Part shown: piece after piece, positions 42,054 to 53,983 of the stretch
How positions within the stretch are numbered: the stretch's first letter is position 1
Layout: every line of letters begins with the position of its first letter
Assembly: GCA_018398815.1 (NCBI GenBank)
Contig: CM031603.1
Coordinates: forward strand, 824,579-888,578
Source of the DNA: Conus ventricosus
Taxonomy: Eukaryota > Mollusca > Gastropoda > Neogastropoda > Conidae
Reading direction: 5' to 3'
DNA length: 64,000 nt
Program-made: the position numbers and the translations under genes
Notes under the pieces: generated by a model
Databases searched by the model: none
What the model was told of the DNA's origin: nothing
What the model saw: the letters and a program-made list of their open reading frames with translations, nothing else

Positions 42054-42850
42054 TTAAAGCTGGTGACTGAAAATGGCCTGCACAGTATTTTGCTTCAATA
42101 CTGGAATGATTTTTTTCATATCATTGCATGAAACAATATGAACTGGAGTAATCTTGTTTCCACATACGCAAACTATGTTCTTTACATATTTTGTTTTAAA
42201 TGCATTAAGCTTCCACCTGTGCATTAATGAGAGTAATTTTCTATTAAGATTAAAATTCTCTTTGATTCTTTTAATATCAAACTGTTCTTTATGTAAGTGA
42301 TCTACCATACTATATTCAAAAGCTTTCCAGATATGCGACTTAACCAAGTTACACTGTTCATGTACTGATAAGGGGAAATCAAACAGTTCTGAATCAAAAC
42401 TATTTTTGGCTCCACGTTTAGCTGCCCTGTCTACTTTTTCATTATAATGAAAAGAACAATGTGAAGGAATCCAACAAAAAGCTACATGGGTTCCTCTTGC
42501 AATTAACATGTGTATCTTACAACTTATCTCTATGATCATTTCAGGTCTTGTGTGCAGTTGAAAAACTTTTAATGCCTGAAGAGCTGATTTAGAATCAACA
42601 CAGAACAGAATTTGAAATATTGTTTTTGGAAAGTTTAAAAGGTAATTTAAAGCCAGGAGTATCGCTGTTAATTCTGCTGTAAATATCGATTTGTTAATTC
42701 CGATATAAAAATGATTTCTCTACTCTTAAGTCTGGTATTAAGAATGCACAACCTGCTTGTTTATCAATGCACGAACCGTCTGTGTATATTTCAAATAATT
42801 TGAATAGTTCTTTTCAACATGGCATTTGATATAGCTTGCTAACATGTTTA
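42054..42850 (-). pseudogene. LINE RNase H/C-terminal fragment inside the DNA transposon
   Basis: The minus-strand frame 42,539-42,054 has VAFCWIPSHCSFHYNEKVDR AAKRG (RNase H domain end; space added) and a C-terminal Cys motif NIVCVCGNKITPVHIVSCND. Upstream (42,540-42,850) the frame is broken but keeps RNase H-like pieces near 42,590-42,780. It represents an RNase H-bearing LINE clade, distinct from the jockey-like LINE that hosts the transposon. Confidence 0.75.
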
Positions 42851-42932
42851 TGTTTTCATCTTTTTTCATATTGGTATGTTCATATCAAAATGTGCTTTAT
42901 TAAGCTCCCATGGTGGTATAGGAGAAAATAAC

Positions 42933-43042
<110 letters not shown>

Positions 43043-43172
43043 AAAATTATTTTACAGTAAGTCATAAGAGACGTGCTTTTTTTTTTCATGGTGTTTTATT
43101 CTGTTAAATAATAACAAACACTTATCAATGTGCTAAGAAAGCAACTTTATAATGCCATATAATTTCAAAAAT

Positions 43173-43593
43173 GTCATTCCTGTTACCAGTTGTCATTCCT
43201 GTTACTTGTCATTCCTGTTACCAGTCATTCCTGTTACCGCATGTCATTCCTGTTACCACTAATTAATTAATTATTTATAAATTAATGGCTGATCACTTTG
43301 TGGAGACAACAGAAAATCGTCTTTGTTGCACTGACTTCTCAGTCACAGAGGGGTCTGTATGGAATGCACGGACACATGCTTCGTTTTATCAGTTCCGCAA
43401 CCATCCAAATACCAAATGTTTAAGAATTATGAGCTCTTTATTCGACTATAAAATTGCTTTGTGAAACTTTTCAACCAAACATTTGCTTAGAACGTTGAAA
43501 TAACTTTGAAGAAGACGGTGATAGTCAAAAGGTCCTGAATATCATGTTACATTGTTGCCCAAAAAAATTATGAAACTTGGTAACAGGAATGAC
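43173..43593. promoter_or_regulatory. Right sub-terminal motif cluster (6 copies)
   Basis: GTCATTCCTGTTACC at 43,173, 43,192 (one mismatch), 43,208, 43,224 and 43,243, spaced 16-19 bp, plus an inverted perfect copy at 43,579. Confidence 0.78.
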
Positions 43594-43753
43594 TTTTTTT
43601 CCAAATTAAATTCATAAACATTAATTAATTTCCTTTAATGTTAACACGTCAGAATGCATATATCAAGAACATGGTCCAAGAATAAAACCACAATCAATAT
43701 GTGCACAATAAAAGTTTCAATTATCAGCTTTCGTTTTGGATTTTCACCAGTCT

Positions 43754-43782
43754 GAAAGTACAACATTTTTTGAGAAAAGCCC
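43754..43782 (-). repeat. Right terminal inverted repeat of the DNA transposon
   Basis: Inverted partner of 36,395-36,423, followed by CTAA (43,783-43,786). Confidence 0.85.
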
Positions 43783-43786
43783 CTAA

Positions 43787-44190
43787 AGAACATTGATAAC
43801 CTCGAAAAGATTCAGAAGAGAGCAGCACGTTTCGTAACGGGGAACCACATCAGAGAAAAGGGGAATACTAGGAAGAACATGAGGAAATTAGAATGGAAAA
43901 CCCTTGGAAGAGAGAAGAGTTTTTATCAAACTTAACATCTTCTTCAAAGGCAGAGCTAAACTAATTGATATTGCAATGGAACAACTAGTATTGAATAAAA
44001 GTAGCACAGGAGTGGCGGTCAATGTTATACCATACCTGCATCAAATATTGACAGCCACTTTCATTCATTTTATCCTAGTTCTGTACGGCTGTGGAACTCA
44101 CTGCCGGGTGCCATCAAGATTGCCACAAATGCAATCTCATTTTAAAACAAAACAAATTGCTACGACAGTTTTGAGATCTGCATATTGACG
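43787..44190 (+). pseudogene. Jockey-like LINE C-terminus, right of the DNA transposon
   Basis: Continues the LINE cut at 36,394: NIDNLEKIQKRAARFVTGNH, then in shifted frames a 'LEWKTLGREK' and 'LFNSLPG' type C-terminus to about 44,190. Exact join across the CTAA supports one ancestral copy. Confidence 0.8.
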
Positions 44191-44349
44191 ATTTTCTATT
44201 TTAACTTCCCCAGATATTTTATGGTTACCTGGGCCTGAATTTGGCATTGCTTTTAACTTCTTGAATATCGAGTGCGACCCTTGTTGCCAAATTTGCTCCA
44301 GGGGCCAACAGACTGAGTCGCACTATTTTATGTTATTTTATTTTACTTT

Positions 44350-44450
44350 TTAACATGCGCGCTGGTGACCTACGCATTTTTTTTGTTGTTGAGTGAACCA
44401 GTGTTTTAGGAAGAAGAAGAAGAAGATAACAGTTAAAAAAAGTAGAGAGA
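44350..44450. repeat. Dispersed repeat GCGCTGGTGACCTACKC, copy 1
   Basis: Contains CGCGCTGGTGACCTACGC, GAGTGAACCAGTGTTTTAGG and AAGATAACAGTTAAAAAAAG. Two further copies lie at 47,740-47,880, also next to (GA)n. Confidence 0.75.
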
Positions 44451-44458
44451 GAGAGAAC

Positions 44459-44552
<94 letters not shown>
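44440..44552. repeat. (GA)n microsatellite
   Basis: About 110 bp of GA with brief interruptions. Confidence 0.95.
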
Positions 44553-44650
44553 CAAGACAAGACAAAATTCTTTATTTACGAGGATAATAGATAAGCACTG
44601 ATGTGCTTTTTTACATCCAGTCCTCGCCCTGTGTAGGTCAACAATATAAA
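44552..44650 (-). repeat. SINE-like 3' end (CCTACTCAGGGC family), copy 2
   Basis: Minus-strand orientation: (TCTTG)n tail at left, ACAAAATTCTTTATTTACGA, ACATCCAGTCCTCGCCCTG. Confidence 0.75.
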
Positions 44651-44729
44651 ATAAAAGGCAACAAAGGAAGCATGCAAAAGTGACTAGAACTACAATACAA
44701 TAGGGGATTAAAATTTAAAAAGGGGAAAA

Positions 44730-44760
44730 AAAAGAGAGAGAGAGAGAAAGAGAGAGAGAA

Positions 44761-44806
<46 letters not shown>

Positions 44807-44955
44807 GAGGGGAGAGAGACGCAGGAGCGAAGGGAGTGCGGGGTAAGCCTGCAGAGAGAGAGAGAAGAGAGAGAGGGAGAGAGAGAGAAGAGAGAGAGAG
44901 AGAGAGGGGGGGGGGGGGAGGGAGGGAGAGAGAGAGAGGGTGGGGGAGAGAGAGG
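44730..44955. repeat. (GA)n microsatellites
   Basis: Long interrupted GA/GGA tracts. Confidence 0.93.
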
Positions 44956-45173
44956 CTAGAGTGGGTGCGATAAGAGAGCATGTTTAGAACAATCTGACAA
45001 TCAAAAAATTCCAAAAAGATACAAAACAATCAATTTTGAACACCGGGGGAGGGGGGGGGGGGGGGGAAGAAATAAAGCACAAATGGAGGTGGGAAATGCA
45101 TAATGATAGCCCAGTCGCCACGGGTAGGAAGGGATATCATATGGATAAAAAATCAAATCATTCCAGCAAAACC

Positions 45174-45175
<2 letters not shown>

Positions 45176-45270
<95 letters not shown>
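45176..45270. repeat. (GA)n microsatellite
   Basis: About 95 bp of near-perfect GA. Confidence 0.97.
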
Positions 45271-45272
<2 letters not shown>

Positions 45273-45331
45273 TCACATAAGAACACAAAGCATTTCGACA
45301 GAATGACAAGAGGGCAGGAGGTAGTAGGAAA

Positions 45332-45340
45332 CACACCACA

Positions 45341-45371
<31 letters not shown>

Positions 45372-45423
45372 CACACCACAGCACACCACACACCACACCA
45401 CACACACACACATACATGTACTC

Positions 45424-45461
<38 letters not shown>

Positions 45462-45480
45462 AGAGAGAGAGAGAGAGAGA
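45332..45480. repeat. (CA)n and (GA)n microsatellites
   Basis: CA/CCA run 45,332-45,412 then GA 45,427-45,480. Confidence 0.95.
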
Positions 45481-45585
45481 GACAAGACAAGACAAGACAA
45501 AATTCTTTATTTTCGAGGAAAAGATAAGCACTAACGTGCTTTTTTACATCCAGTCCTCGCCCTGAGTAGGACTACAACAGCAGTG
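45481..45585 (-). repeat. SINE-like 3' end (CCTACTCAGGGC family), copy 3
   Basis: GACAAGACAAGACAAGACAA tail, then ATTCTTTATTTTCGAGG and CATCCAGTCCTCGCCCTGAG. About 85% alike to copy 2. Confidence 0.78.
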
Positions 45586-45589
45586 AAAA

Positions 45590-45927
45590 TCAATTAATGT
45601 AAGAAATCAAAGAAGCAGCAAAGCGGTCATGTAATCATAGAGGAACATCAATGAAAATAGAAGATAAATGAAAACAAACAAAAAATAGATTAACAATAGA
45701 CAAACAACAACTAAAAAATGAAATAACAAAAAAATAAAATGAAATAAAAAAGAGAATAATAATAATGAAGAGGAAGGTGAGAGCGGTGTAGGGAGTGAGG
45801 TGGGCTGGGGAAACATAGGTAAGTGTACTACAACGTACACGATTGGCATGTATGAAAACAGACAGTGAAGTGAATTTGACAAGTGCGTACATATTTTGAA
45901 CACACAAATACACGCACGTTTGCACGC

Positions 45928-45930
<3 letters not shown>
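45590..45930. other. A-rich unassigned DNA
   Basis: No gene seen; AAATAA-rich. Confidence 0.4.
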
Positions 45931-45986
<56 letters not shown>

Positions 45987-46026
45987 GAGAGAGAGAAGAG
46001 AGAGAGAAGGAAGCGAGAGGGAGAGG

Positions 46027-46070
<44 letters not shown>
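45930..46070. repeat. (GA)n microsatellite
   Basis: GA runs with short interruptions. Confidence 0.95.
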
Positions 46071-46072
<2 letters not shown>

Positions 46073-46144
46073 AGGCACCACATGCATTCATTTTTCGCAA
46101 GGCATGAAAATACTCGAACGTATTAAGCAAAGTGAGATGACATT

Positions 46145-46171
46145 GGGGGGGGGGGGGGGAGAGAAAGAAAG

Positions 46172-46266
<95 letters not shown>

Positions 46267-46280
46267 AGAGAGAGGATGGA
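46145..46280. repeat. Poly-G, poly-A and (GA)n
   Basis: G-run, A-run of about 30, then about 60 bp of GA. Confidence 0.95.
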
Positions 46281-46429
46281 AGGGAGAGGGGGAACAGCAT
46301 GAGATGTAATGATTTGAAATGGAACTGTACTAAAACGCACAATAATTAGCCTGTATAAAATCAGACAGTAAAATGAACATGACAAAATATATACGAAATT
46401 CGGAGCATACACACGCACACATGCACAGA

Positions 46430-46430
46430 C

Positions 46431-46504
<74 letters not shown>

Positions 46505-46511
46505 CAGAGGG

Positions 46512-46597
<86 letters not shown>
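46430..46597. repeat. (GA)n microsatellite
   Basis: About 165 bp of GA with interruptions. Confidence 0.95.
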
Positions 46598-46599
<2 letters not shown>

Positions 46600-46647
46600 A
46601 AAAGGGGACAAACATATAATCATTTTTCATAAGATTATATCCCTATG

Positions 46648-46680
<33 letters not shown>

Positions 46681-46745
46681 CACACACACACACACCACAC
46701 ACACACACACACACAACACATATATATATATATATATATATATAT
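46648..46745. repeat. (CA)n then (TA)n microsatellite
   Basis: CA to 46,720, TA 46,721-46,745. Confidence 0.95.
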
Positions 46746-46912
46746 CAAGAATACTTGATACATGAAAAAAGAGAAGAAGAAAAAAAAAAGTTAGAAAAGA
46801 CAAATTGGTTAAGTACATGAAAAAGGGATGATTTATGCTTTTGAGATTACTTGGTATTACTTAATGGTTTTTTTTATTTTATTTATATTTATGGTTTTTT
46901 AAAATTATTTTT

Positions 46913-47720
46913 TTACCGCAGAAGATGGGTAAGGTAAGTGTTTTTGAAAGTTGTGGTACAATTGATTTGTTTGATGTATTCTGGAAGGGAGTTCCACAAA
47001 GAGGTTCCCGAGTACGTTAGACTTGATTTAAATAGGTCAATTCTGGGATTGGGATATGGAGTTTGTGGGAGTTTCTCGACGAGACTTTTGAGAATCGTCT
47101 CATTAAGTTGTTGGAGCATTCCCGGTCAGAATCTTGTGCATCATTAGCCCTTTGTTGTATTTGAGTCTCTGGCTGAATGGAAGAATGTGAAGATGTTTTA
47201 TAATCAGAGCTTTCGAGGCTAGTTTTCTTTAGAAGGATTAGTTTGAGCGCTGTTTATGCAGGCTGAAACAATGGTTTTAGTGTGTTTGCACTTGCAGAAT
47301 CCCATATAGTCGATGCATAATCAACATGAGACTGAATATAGCATGGAAAAAAAGTTTTCGTGAGTGAAGGTCAAGAAAGTGTTTGTTTTGGTGAGCTGAT
47401 GACTTTCTGGGAGAGCTTTTTGCATAGTAACGTTACGTGGGGATTCCAGCTGAGACTATTGTCAATTATTAGTCCTAAATACTTTATGATGAGTGACTTG
47501 TTCCACAAGTACATTATTGAGGTGTATAGGAGGGAAATCATTGGTGAGCTTTTGTCTTTTTTGCCTAGTTGTAATGTACATGAGTTTTGTTTTTTGAGGG
47601 TGAAGTGACATATGATTTAGTTCGGTCCATTTTACAAGGTCGTTGGTACTCTCTTGCAAATGTTTTGAAAGACTGGAAGGATCATTATGGCTGGTGTGAA
47701 TTGTGGTGTCATCTGCGTGA
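46913..47720 (-). pseudogene. LINE ORF2 C-terminal half, 5'-truncated
   Basis: Minus-strand: ADDTTIHTSHNDPSSLSKHL (RT catalytic ADD at about 47,712) then SLHPQKTKLMYITTRQKRQK and HHKV (thumb), and after frame changes FKSSLTYSGTSLWNSLPEYI (C-terminus, 46,913-47,119). The copy is cut exactly at the ADD motif by a (GA)n tract. Confidence 0.8.
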
Positions 47721-47788
47721 GAGAGAGAGAGAGAGAGAGAGAGCGCTGGTGACCTACTCGTTTTTGAGAAGATAACAGTTAAAAAAGT

Positions 47789-47827
<39 letters not shown>

Positions 47828-47885
47828 CGCTGGTGACCTACTCGTTTTTGAGTGAACCAGTATTTTAGGAAGAAGAAGAGAGAGA
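47720..47885. repeat. (GA)n with two copies of the GCGCTGGTGACC repeat
   Basis: GA tracts alternate with GCGCTGGTGACCTACTCG copies at 47,744 and 47,828; AAGATAACAGTTAAAAAAGT follows the first. Confidence 0.85.
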
Positions 47886-47954
47886 AACAAGAGAGACTAT
47901 TCATGACAGACCATCGCCAAGCACGAGAGTTATCGCTTATTGTTGTTTACAGGC

Positions 47955-48036
47955 CGACAAGATGGCGGTGATCCGTAACGTGAGATGACTGACTGCATTA
48001 CGATAAAGTATAAAACCATTCACACAGGATTCAGCC
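47955..48036 (+). promoter_or_regulatory. TISU/YY1-like element and TATA box before a possible first exon
   Basis: GACAAGATGGCGG (47,956-47,968) matches the CAAGATGGCGG core of YY1/TISU start elements; its ATG opens six codons to a donor-like AAC|GTGAGA. TATAAAA lies at 48,009-48,015. Confidence 0.3.
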
Positions 48037-48219
48037 ATGGGGTCTGGATCCAGCAGTCAGGTCAAAGTCATCGACAACAACAGCGGCACATACAACAGCT
48101 GTGACCAACAACGTGGCTGTTTTGCCTGGCAAAGATGTGTCGCCTCCAACACGGTCAGTGGCAACTCGTTGAGTCATGGGTCAACTTGGTGTTGGTCAGT
48201 GGGCAATAGTGCTGTTTAG
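48037..48219 (+). CDS. Possible first exon, MGSGSS start
   Basis: ATG in a strong Kozak context (TCAGCCATGG). The frame starts MGSGSSSQVKVIDNNSG, with the Gly-2/Ser-6 pattern of an N-myristoylated protein, and stays open 60 codons, probably into an intron. No downstream exon is seen, since the DNA turns into low-complexity sequence by 48,400. Tentative. Confidence 0.28.
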   Translation: MGSGSSSQVKVIDNNSGTYNSCDQQRGCFAWQRCVASNTVSGNSLSHGSTWCWSVGNSAV

Positions 48220-48970
48220 AGGCTCCGGACTTTTTTTTTTTTTTAACAGGCTCGCCTTCAGGCACGCTTACAATGAGTCATGCGTTTCGAAGTCTATTTG
48301 TTTGTTTCATAAGTATGTATGTGGATATTTTCTTCTTCCGTTGAGTCTCCACAATCAACAGGCTGATTATTATGAGACTATGAACGGGGGATCTGCTGGG
48401 GAAAAAAAACAACAACAAAAAAACCAAACAAACAAGAAAACAAAAACAAAAAACAACTATTCTAATTTCTTTTTCATAAACATGAGATTACACACATTCA
48501 TACCACAAAGTGACACCCCCCCCACCCCCCACCCCCCCCCTCAACTTACCTACTCACTAGCCTACACAAAAAAAGCAACAACAACAAAAAAGAAAAAAAA
48601 AGGTAAAAGCTAAGTGCGGGCTGCCAGCAGGCTACCATGGTCGCTTTTCATCCATTACTATGGACTAGCTGGCCCCAGGCTGCAGTAGGCAGCTCAGGCC
48701 CGCAACATCCTTCCACTCATCCATGCACACTACAAGACAGTTTTATGTAGAAATCTACTGAAGGTGCTATTGACCAGTGACACAAATGTGTGAGGGGTTT
48801 TGGCATCAACAGTATCCTGGGGGAGGGATTTCCATGTATGTATGTATGTACATATATAATAATATGTAGTAGTAGTAGTAAATCAGGGACTTAGGTTAGG
48901 CTGTCACGAGCCTTTTATACATCCCATCTTTATCATAACATTATTAACAAATGTATAGGTCTGCTTTGTG
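48220..48970. other. Low-complexity and unassigned DNA
   Basis: A-rich, C-rich and (TAG)n patches (48,865-48,880); nothing recognised. Confidence 0.5.
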
Positions 48971-50403
48971 CATGCAAATTTTCCAACACTAATCAACATC
49001 AAATTTCCCAACTAAGCGATTTGGGTCTCTATCTAGTAGATTTTTTAATTGATTAATATCTTGTGCATTTTTAGTAGTTATTGAAAGTGCATTCCAATGT
49101 TGAACAACTCTATTGCTAAATGTATATTTTCGAAGGTTAGTACGGCTGTAATTACAAAATAATTTGAAGTCAGAGTGCCTTTCTAATCGTGCAGCATTAA
49201 TACTGAAAAACTTATTAAAATTTAAATCATCTAAATTATTTATTATTTTATACACCTGAATAAGATCTCCTCTGAAACATCTGTATTTCAGAGATGGTAA
49301 ATTTAAGTATGACAGTCGTTCTGTATTATATTCCCAATCCTTCATTTTATGTATCAACCTAGTTGCCCCCCTTTTTTTTTTTATAGCAATGGGTTGCCTC
49401 TTTAAGTATGGATTCCAAACAGTATTACCATATTCTAAAAAGGGTCGTACCATTGATTTGTATGAACACAGAAAAATATCTTTTTCAAGGAAATTAAAGA
49501 ATCTTTTAATTATTCTAAGAGTTTCATTGGCTTTGTTTATAGCACTGGAAATATGTGAATCAAATTTTAATTTTTTTTAATAGAAAGTCACACCTAAATC
49601 TTTGCCTCCTCACACTCTGCGATCGTGTGCATACCATTTTGACCTCTCATAGTATATGTCTCATCTGGGTTATTATTACCAACATGAAGTACTTTGCATT
49701 TGGTTTCATTAAAATTTAAATTCCATTTATCTGACCATTCATTTACTTTGTCAATATCATTATGTAAGATTTTACTATTTTTAGTTGAGTTATATATTTT
49801 TTGTATCATCAGCAAACACTTTGCAACAAACTCTGTATATGCCTTCAGGTAAATCATTTATAAAAAAAAGAGTAAATATTTTGGTCCTAAAATACTGCCT
49901 TGTGGAATATCACTTAGTACTTTAGCTTCTGAAGAATATTCCATACCAACTCTAACCTGTTGTGTTCTTGAGTTTAGAAAGTCTTTAATCCAACTATAAA
50001 TGGATCTTGTTATTCACCAGCTTAGTAGTTTTCACAGTAAGCGTTTATGTGGTACAGAATCGAAAGCTTTCTTAAAATCTAAATAATAACATCCAAACTT
50101 TGATTTCCAGCAATAATTTGAGTAAATCTTCCATTACTTCTAATAACTGAGATACATGATCTATGTTTGTGAAAGCCATGCTGACAGGTGAAAAAAGATT
50201 ATAGTCTTCCATGATTGAATCAAAGCATCCATAACTAAAGATTCTAATATTTTACAGGTAGCACAAGTCAAACTAACAGGTCTATAATTTCCAACGTTGG
50301 ATCTAGTACATTTTTTGAAAATTGCCATAACAATTGCGTTTTTCCAATCAATTGGAAGTTCACCTGAGTCAAGAGATTTATTAGTAGTATACACAGAGGC
50401 CAA
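48971..50403 (-). pseudogene. CR1/jockey-like LINE ORF2, 5'-truncated, frameshifted
   Basis: Minus-strand, in order from 50,403: SGELPIDWKNAIVMAIFKK and VGNYRPVSLTC (RT fingers), broken palm region with an FADD motif near 49,810, NEWSDKWNLNFNETKCKVLH (49,594-49,857), then VRPFLEYGNTVWNPYLK and LPSLKYRCFRGDLIQVYKII down to 48,989. The 3' side ends near a (TAG)n tract at 48,870, as expected for a retroposed 3' tail. Confidence 0.85.
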
Positions 50404-50820
50404 CTATATATATGTGTATGTATTTCTGTATGTATGTATGTATCACTGTATTAATCTGTCAATCAGTTTACTTGTCTAGATCATTTATTTATTCATTCAT
50501 AATTTATTTATTCATTTATTTATTGTTCATTTTTAGTCAGCTTCTTGTTCTACTGCATGATGGTGTAGCTATTAGTTTTACTATGTAGTGACGACGGTTA
50601 TTGTACATTTTAAATGGTGTTTGCAGGTTGAACAGCATGCACAGAATTTTTATCTGTTTTTTGTTGTTGTTGTTTGTTTTAAAACTATTTTTAATTTATG
50701 TAGGCTGCCCCCACCCCCACCTTCTGTCAGCCTAACTGACTTTCACAGGTTTATACAGAAGAGCTCTCAGTCCATAAGATCATCTGCCAATGATGTCAGC
50801 ACAAACTGGAGCCATCAAAC
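50404..50820. other. Unassigned DNA with (TATG)n and (TTTA)n patches
   Basis: Short microsatellites around 50,410-50,530; no gene. Confidence 0.5.
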
Positions 50821-50823
50821 TAG

Positions 50824-50869
50824 GACACACACATACACACACACACACACACACACCACACACACACAC

Positions 50870-50912
<43 letters not shown>
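50824..50912. repeat. (CA)n microsatellite
   Basis: About 85 bp of CA with three CCA/AACA interruptions. Confidence 0.95.
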
Positions 50913-50919
50913 CACACAC

Positions 50920-51525
50920 ATGAAAAGACTGAACATTGTTTAAATCCTTTCATGCAGATGTAAAGCATGTGAAGCCTGATATTACTATATAATTTTCCGT
51001 AAGTTCATGTAAAGTTAAATATCAGGATTTAGCTTAAACTTTAAGAGGATTGAAATTAGAATTTCAGTGTGGTAATGATACAACATTTGGAAATTTTCTG
51101 AGTCAGTGCACTTTTGTCTCTGAAAGGAAGATCTGTGTGAAGACCAGTCACTGTGGAAAGTGATGGGCCCAGTCCTAGTTTAGGAATCCTTACTCTCAAA
51201 CTCTCAGTTTGGTTTTTCAAACTTTGTCACCTTTTTTTCTCAGATGAAACAGCAGTGAGTGTAGAAATGTCTAAATATCCTAAATGGTCTGAAAGCACAT
51301 AAGAAACTTGCAGCTTGGCAAAGAAATATCTGTCAAGATCTGTAAATCTTTAAGTGAATAACATTCTGTGATTTATATTATATTGACCAAACACAACCAG
51401 GTTAAAGAATATGATTTGTATGACATGACTGTGACAATTATTTATTATTTTTTCTTTCTTTTTTTTTGGTGTTGTTTTTTGTTCATTTAAAAATTTTTTT
51501 CCATGAAACAAAATTAACAATGATC
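50920..51525. other. Unassigned DNA up to the gap
   Basis: About 600 bp, no domain or repeat recognised. Confidence 0.45.
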
Positions 51526-51625
51526 NNNNNNNNNNNNNNNNNNNNNNNNNNNNNNNNNNNNNNNNNNNNNNNNNNNNNNNNNNNNNNNNNNNNNNNNNNN
51601 NNNNNNNNNNNNNNNNNNNNNNNNN
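51526..51625. other. Assembly gap (100 N)
   Basis: Second 100-N placeholder. Confidence 0.98.
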
Positions 51626-51889
51626 TCAATCAATCATCAAAAAAGACACTGACAATATAGAATTAAAAAAAAAAAAAAGATAATAATATCACTTCGCATA
51701 CACAAATGCACACACATACTCAGTCACGTATACATACTCACATGGAATCATAATCAAGGACATATTACAAAAAAAATATATATATTAATATATTGTCTGT
51801 CAAATATGTTTTGGGCTGTACTGTGACACTTATTCTTTGTTTTACTCAGTCAGAGTATTGGTACTGGTTCACTATTTTTCTTATGTTTC

Positions 51890-52013
51890 ATGATGGGGTC
51901 ATGATAGATGGCTTTGATGGGGTCATGATAGATGGCTTTGATGGGGTCATGATAGATGGCTTTGATGGGGTCATGATAGATGGCTTTGATGGGGTCATGA
52001 TAGATGGCTTTGA
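51890..52013. repeat. 24-bp perfect minisatellite, 5 copies
   Basis: GATGGGGTCATGATAGATGG plus CTTT, five copies with no differences. Since 24 is a multiple of three, it yields an open Gly-Val-Met-Ile-Asp repeat frame, which I regard as incidental. Confidence 0.95.
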
Positions 52014-52039
52014 CAGGCCATTGGCGGGTAAAGTGCTGG

Positions 52040-53075
52040 CCAGGATGTGCCCTTAGTCAAATGAATAGGCACAATATGCAACTTTTCCTTTAGTCAACTG
52101 AATAGGCACAATATGCAACTTAACTCTTAGTCAACTGAATAGGCACAGTATGTAACTCTGCCCTTAGTCAGCTGAATAGGCACAGTATGACTTGTGAGTT
52201 GATTTTAACGGGTGACAGCCCTTGATGTAGCCTTTGCGGTCGGCTGGGCTATAAGCAACATTATCTTATCTTATCTAGGCACAGTATGCAACTATGCCCT
52301 TATCAGCTGAATAGGCACAGTATGCAACTCTCCCTTAGCTAACTGAATAGGCACAGTATGCAACTATGCCCATAGTCAGCTGAATAGGCACAGTATGTAA
52401 CTCTACCCTTAGCTGAATAGGCACAGTATGCAACTCTGCCCTTAGTCAACTGAATAGGCACAGTATGCAACTCTGCCCTTAGCTAACTGAATAGGCACAG
52501 TATGCAACTATGCCCTTAGTCAACTGAATAGGCACAGTATGCAACTTAACTCTTACTGTCTTAGTCAACTGAATAGGCACAGTATGCAACTCTGCCCTTA
52601 GTCAACTGAATAGGCACAGTATGCAACTTTACCCTAGTCAGCTGAATAGGCACAGTATGCAACTTAACTCTTAGTCAACTGAATAGGCACAGTATGCAAC
52701 TCTACCCTTAGTCAACTGAATAGGCACAGTATGCAACTCTGCCCATAAATCAACATGAATAGGCACAGTATGCAACTCTGCCCATGGTCAACTGAATAGG
52801 CACAGTATGCAGCTCTGCCCTTAGTCAACTAAATAGGCACAGTATGCAACTTACCTTTAGTCAGCTAAATAGGCACAGTATGCAACTTAACTCTTAGTCA
52901 ACTGAATAGGCACAGTATACAACTCTGCCTCAAGTCAGCTGAATAGGCACAGTATGCAAACTCTGCCCCAAGTCAGCTGAATAGGCACAGTATGCAACTC
53001 TGCCCTTGGTCAGCTGAATAGGCACAGTATGCAACTCTGCCCATAGTCAACTGAATAGGCACAGCATGCAAATCA
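52040..53075. repeat. 37-bp minisatellite, about 25 copies
   Basis: Unit CTGAATAGGCACAGTATGCA plus ACTCTGCCCTTAGTCAA. A SINE-like insertion lies at 52,190-52,276. Confidence 0.95.
52190..52276 (+). mobile_element. SINE 3' end, (TTATC)n tail, copy 1
   Basis: 87 bp with GCGGTCGGCTGGGCTATAAG and a TTATC tail. A 12-bp direct repeat (AGGCACAGTATG at 52,178-52,189 and 52,277-52,288) flanks it: a clean target duplication inside a minisatellite unit. Confidence 0.9.
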
Positions 53076-53089
53076 AAATACAAACAGCA

Positions 53090-53640
53090 TGGTATGGGAC
53101 TGTCGATTGTATTACCTGACATAGGGTAGATACCACTGTGCATATAATGTACAGCTTCTAACTGTATTACCTGACATAGGGCAGGTGTCACTGTGCATAT
53201 AATGTACAGCTTCTACTGTGTTACCTGACATAGGGCAGGTATCACTGTGCGTATAATGTACAGTTTCATAACTGCATTACCTGACAATAGGGTCATAACA
53301 CTAAGGGTATGATGTACAGATTGTTGGCTGTATTACCTGACATACAGTAGGTGACACTGTGGATATGATGTACAGCTTGTTTACGGTATTACACACCACA
53401 TAGTGAGTACTACTGTGGATCTGATGTACAGCTTGTTGACAATATTAATTATTATGTACCACAGAGTGAGTACCACTGTGGATATGATGTAGAGCTTGTT
53501 GACAGTATTACATACCACAGAGTGAGTACCACTGTGATATGATGTAGAGCTTGTTGACAGTATTAATTATTATGTACCACAGAGTGAGTACCACTGTGGA
53601 TCTGATGTAGAGCAGTGAACAGTGTGTGGTGCAGTCTGAC
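53090..53640. repeat. 60-bp minisatellite, about 9 copies
   Basis: Units with TATTACCTGACATAGGGYAG early and TACCACAGAGTGAGTACCAC later, each with GATATGATGTACAGCTTGTT. The last unit changes to GATGTAGAGCAGTGAACAGT, the unit of the next large array. Confidence 0.85.
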
Positions 53641-53934
53641 CAGTGTGTGTGTGTGTTCGTTTGTTTTTTTGTTTTTTTTTTTTCTCCTTGCAAAAACAAA
53701 ACATTTCACACAGATTCATAGCATTTCACTTCATATCAGCGTAAGATTCACACCATTTATGATTCAACAGCCAAACATTTACATTTTGGCCAGGTTTCAT
53801 AAACAGTTTTTGTACCATGTGTTAACATATTTGTAGGGGGAGATTTTTCAAAATATGATTGAATACAGAACAAAAAATAGGGGGGGGGGGGGGGAGCCAA
53901 AAACAAATGAAACAGAGAGAGGAGAGAGAGAGAG

Positions 53935-53983
<49 letters not shown>

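Noticed and set aside
44715..46640. Ser/Leu and Arg/Glu repeat proteins
   Set aside because: Translations of (GA)n/(CT)n tracts in every frame.
51793..52056. Frame with five GVMIDGFD repeats that could be read as a repeat protein
   Set aside because: Perfect 24-bp DNA repeat with no synonymous changes between copies, hence no sign of protein-level selection; adjacent to other arrays.
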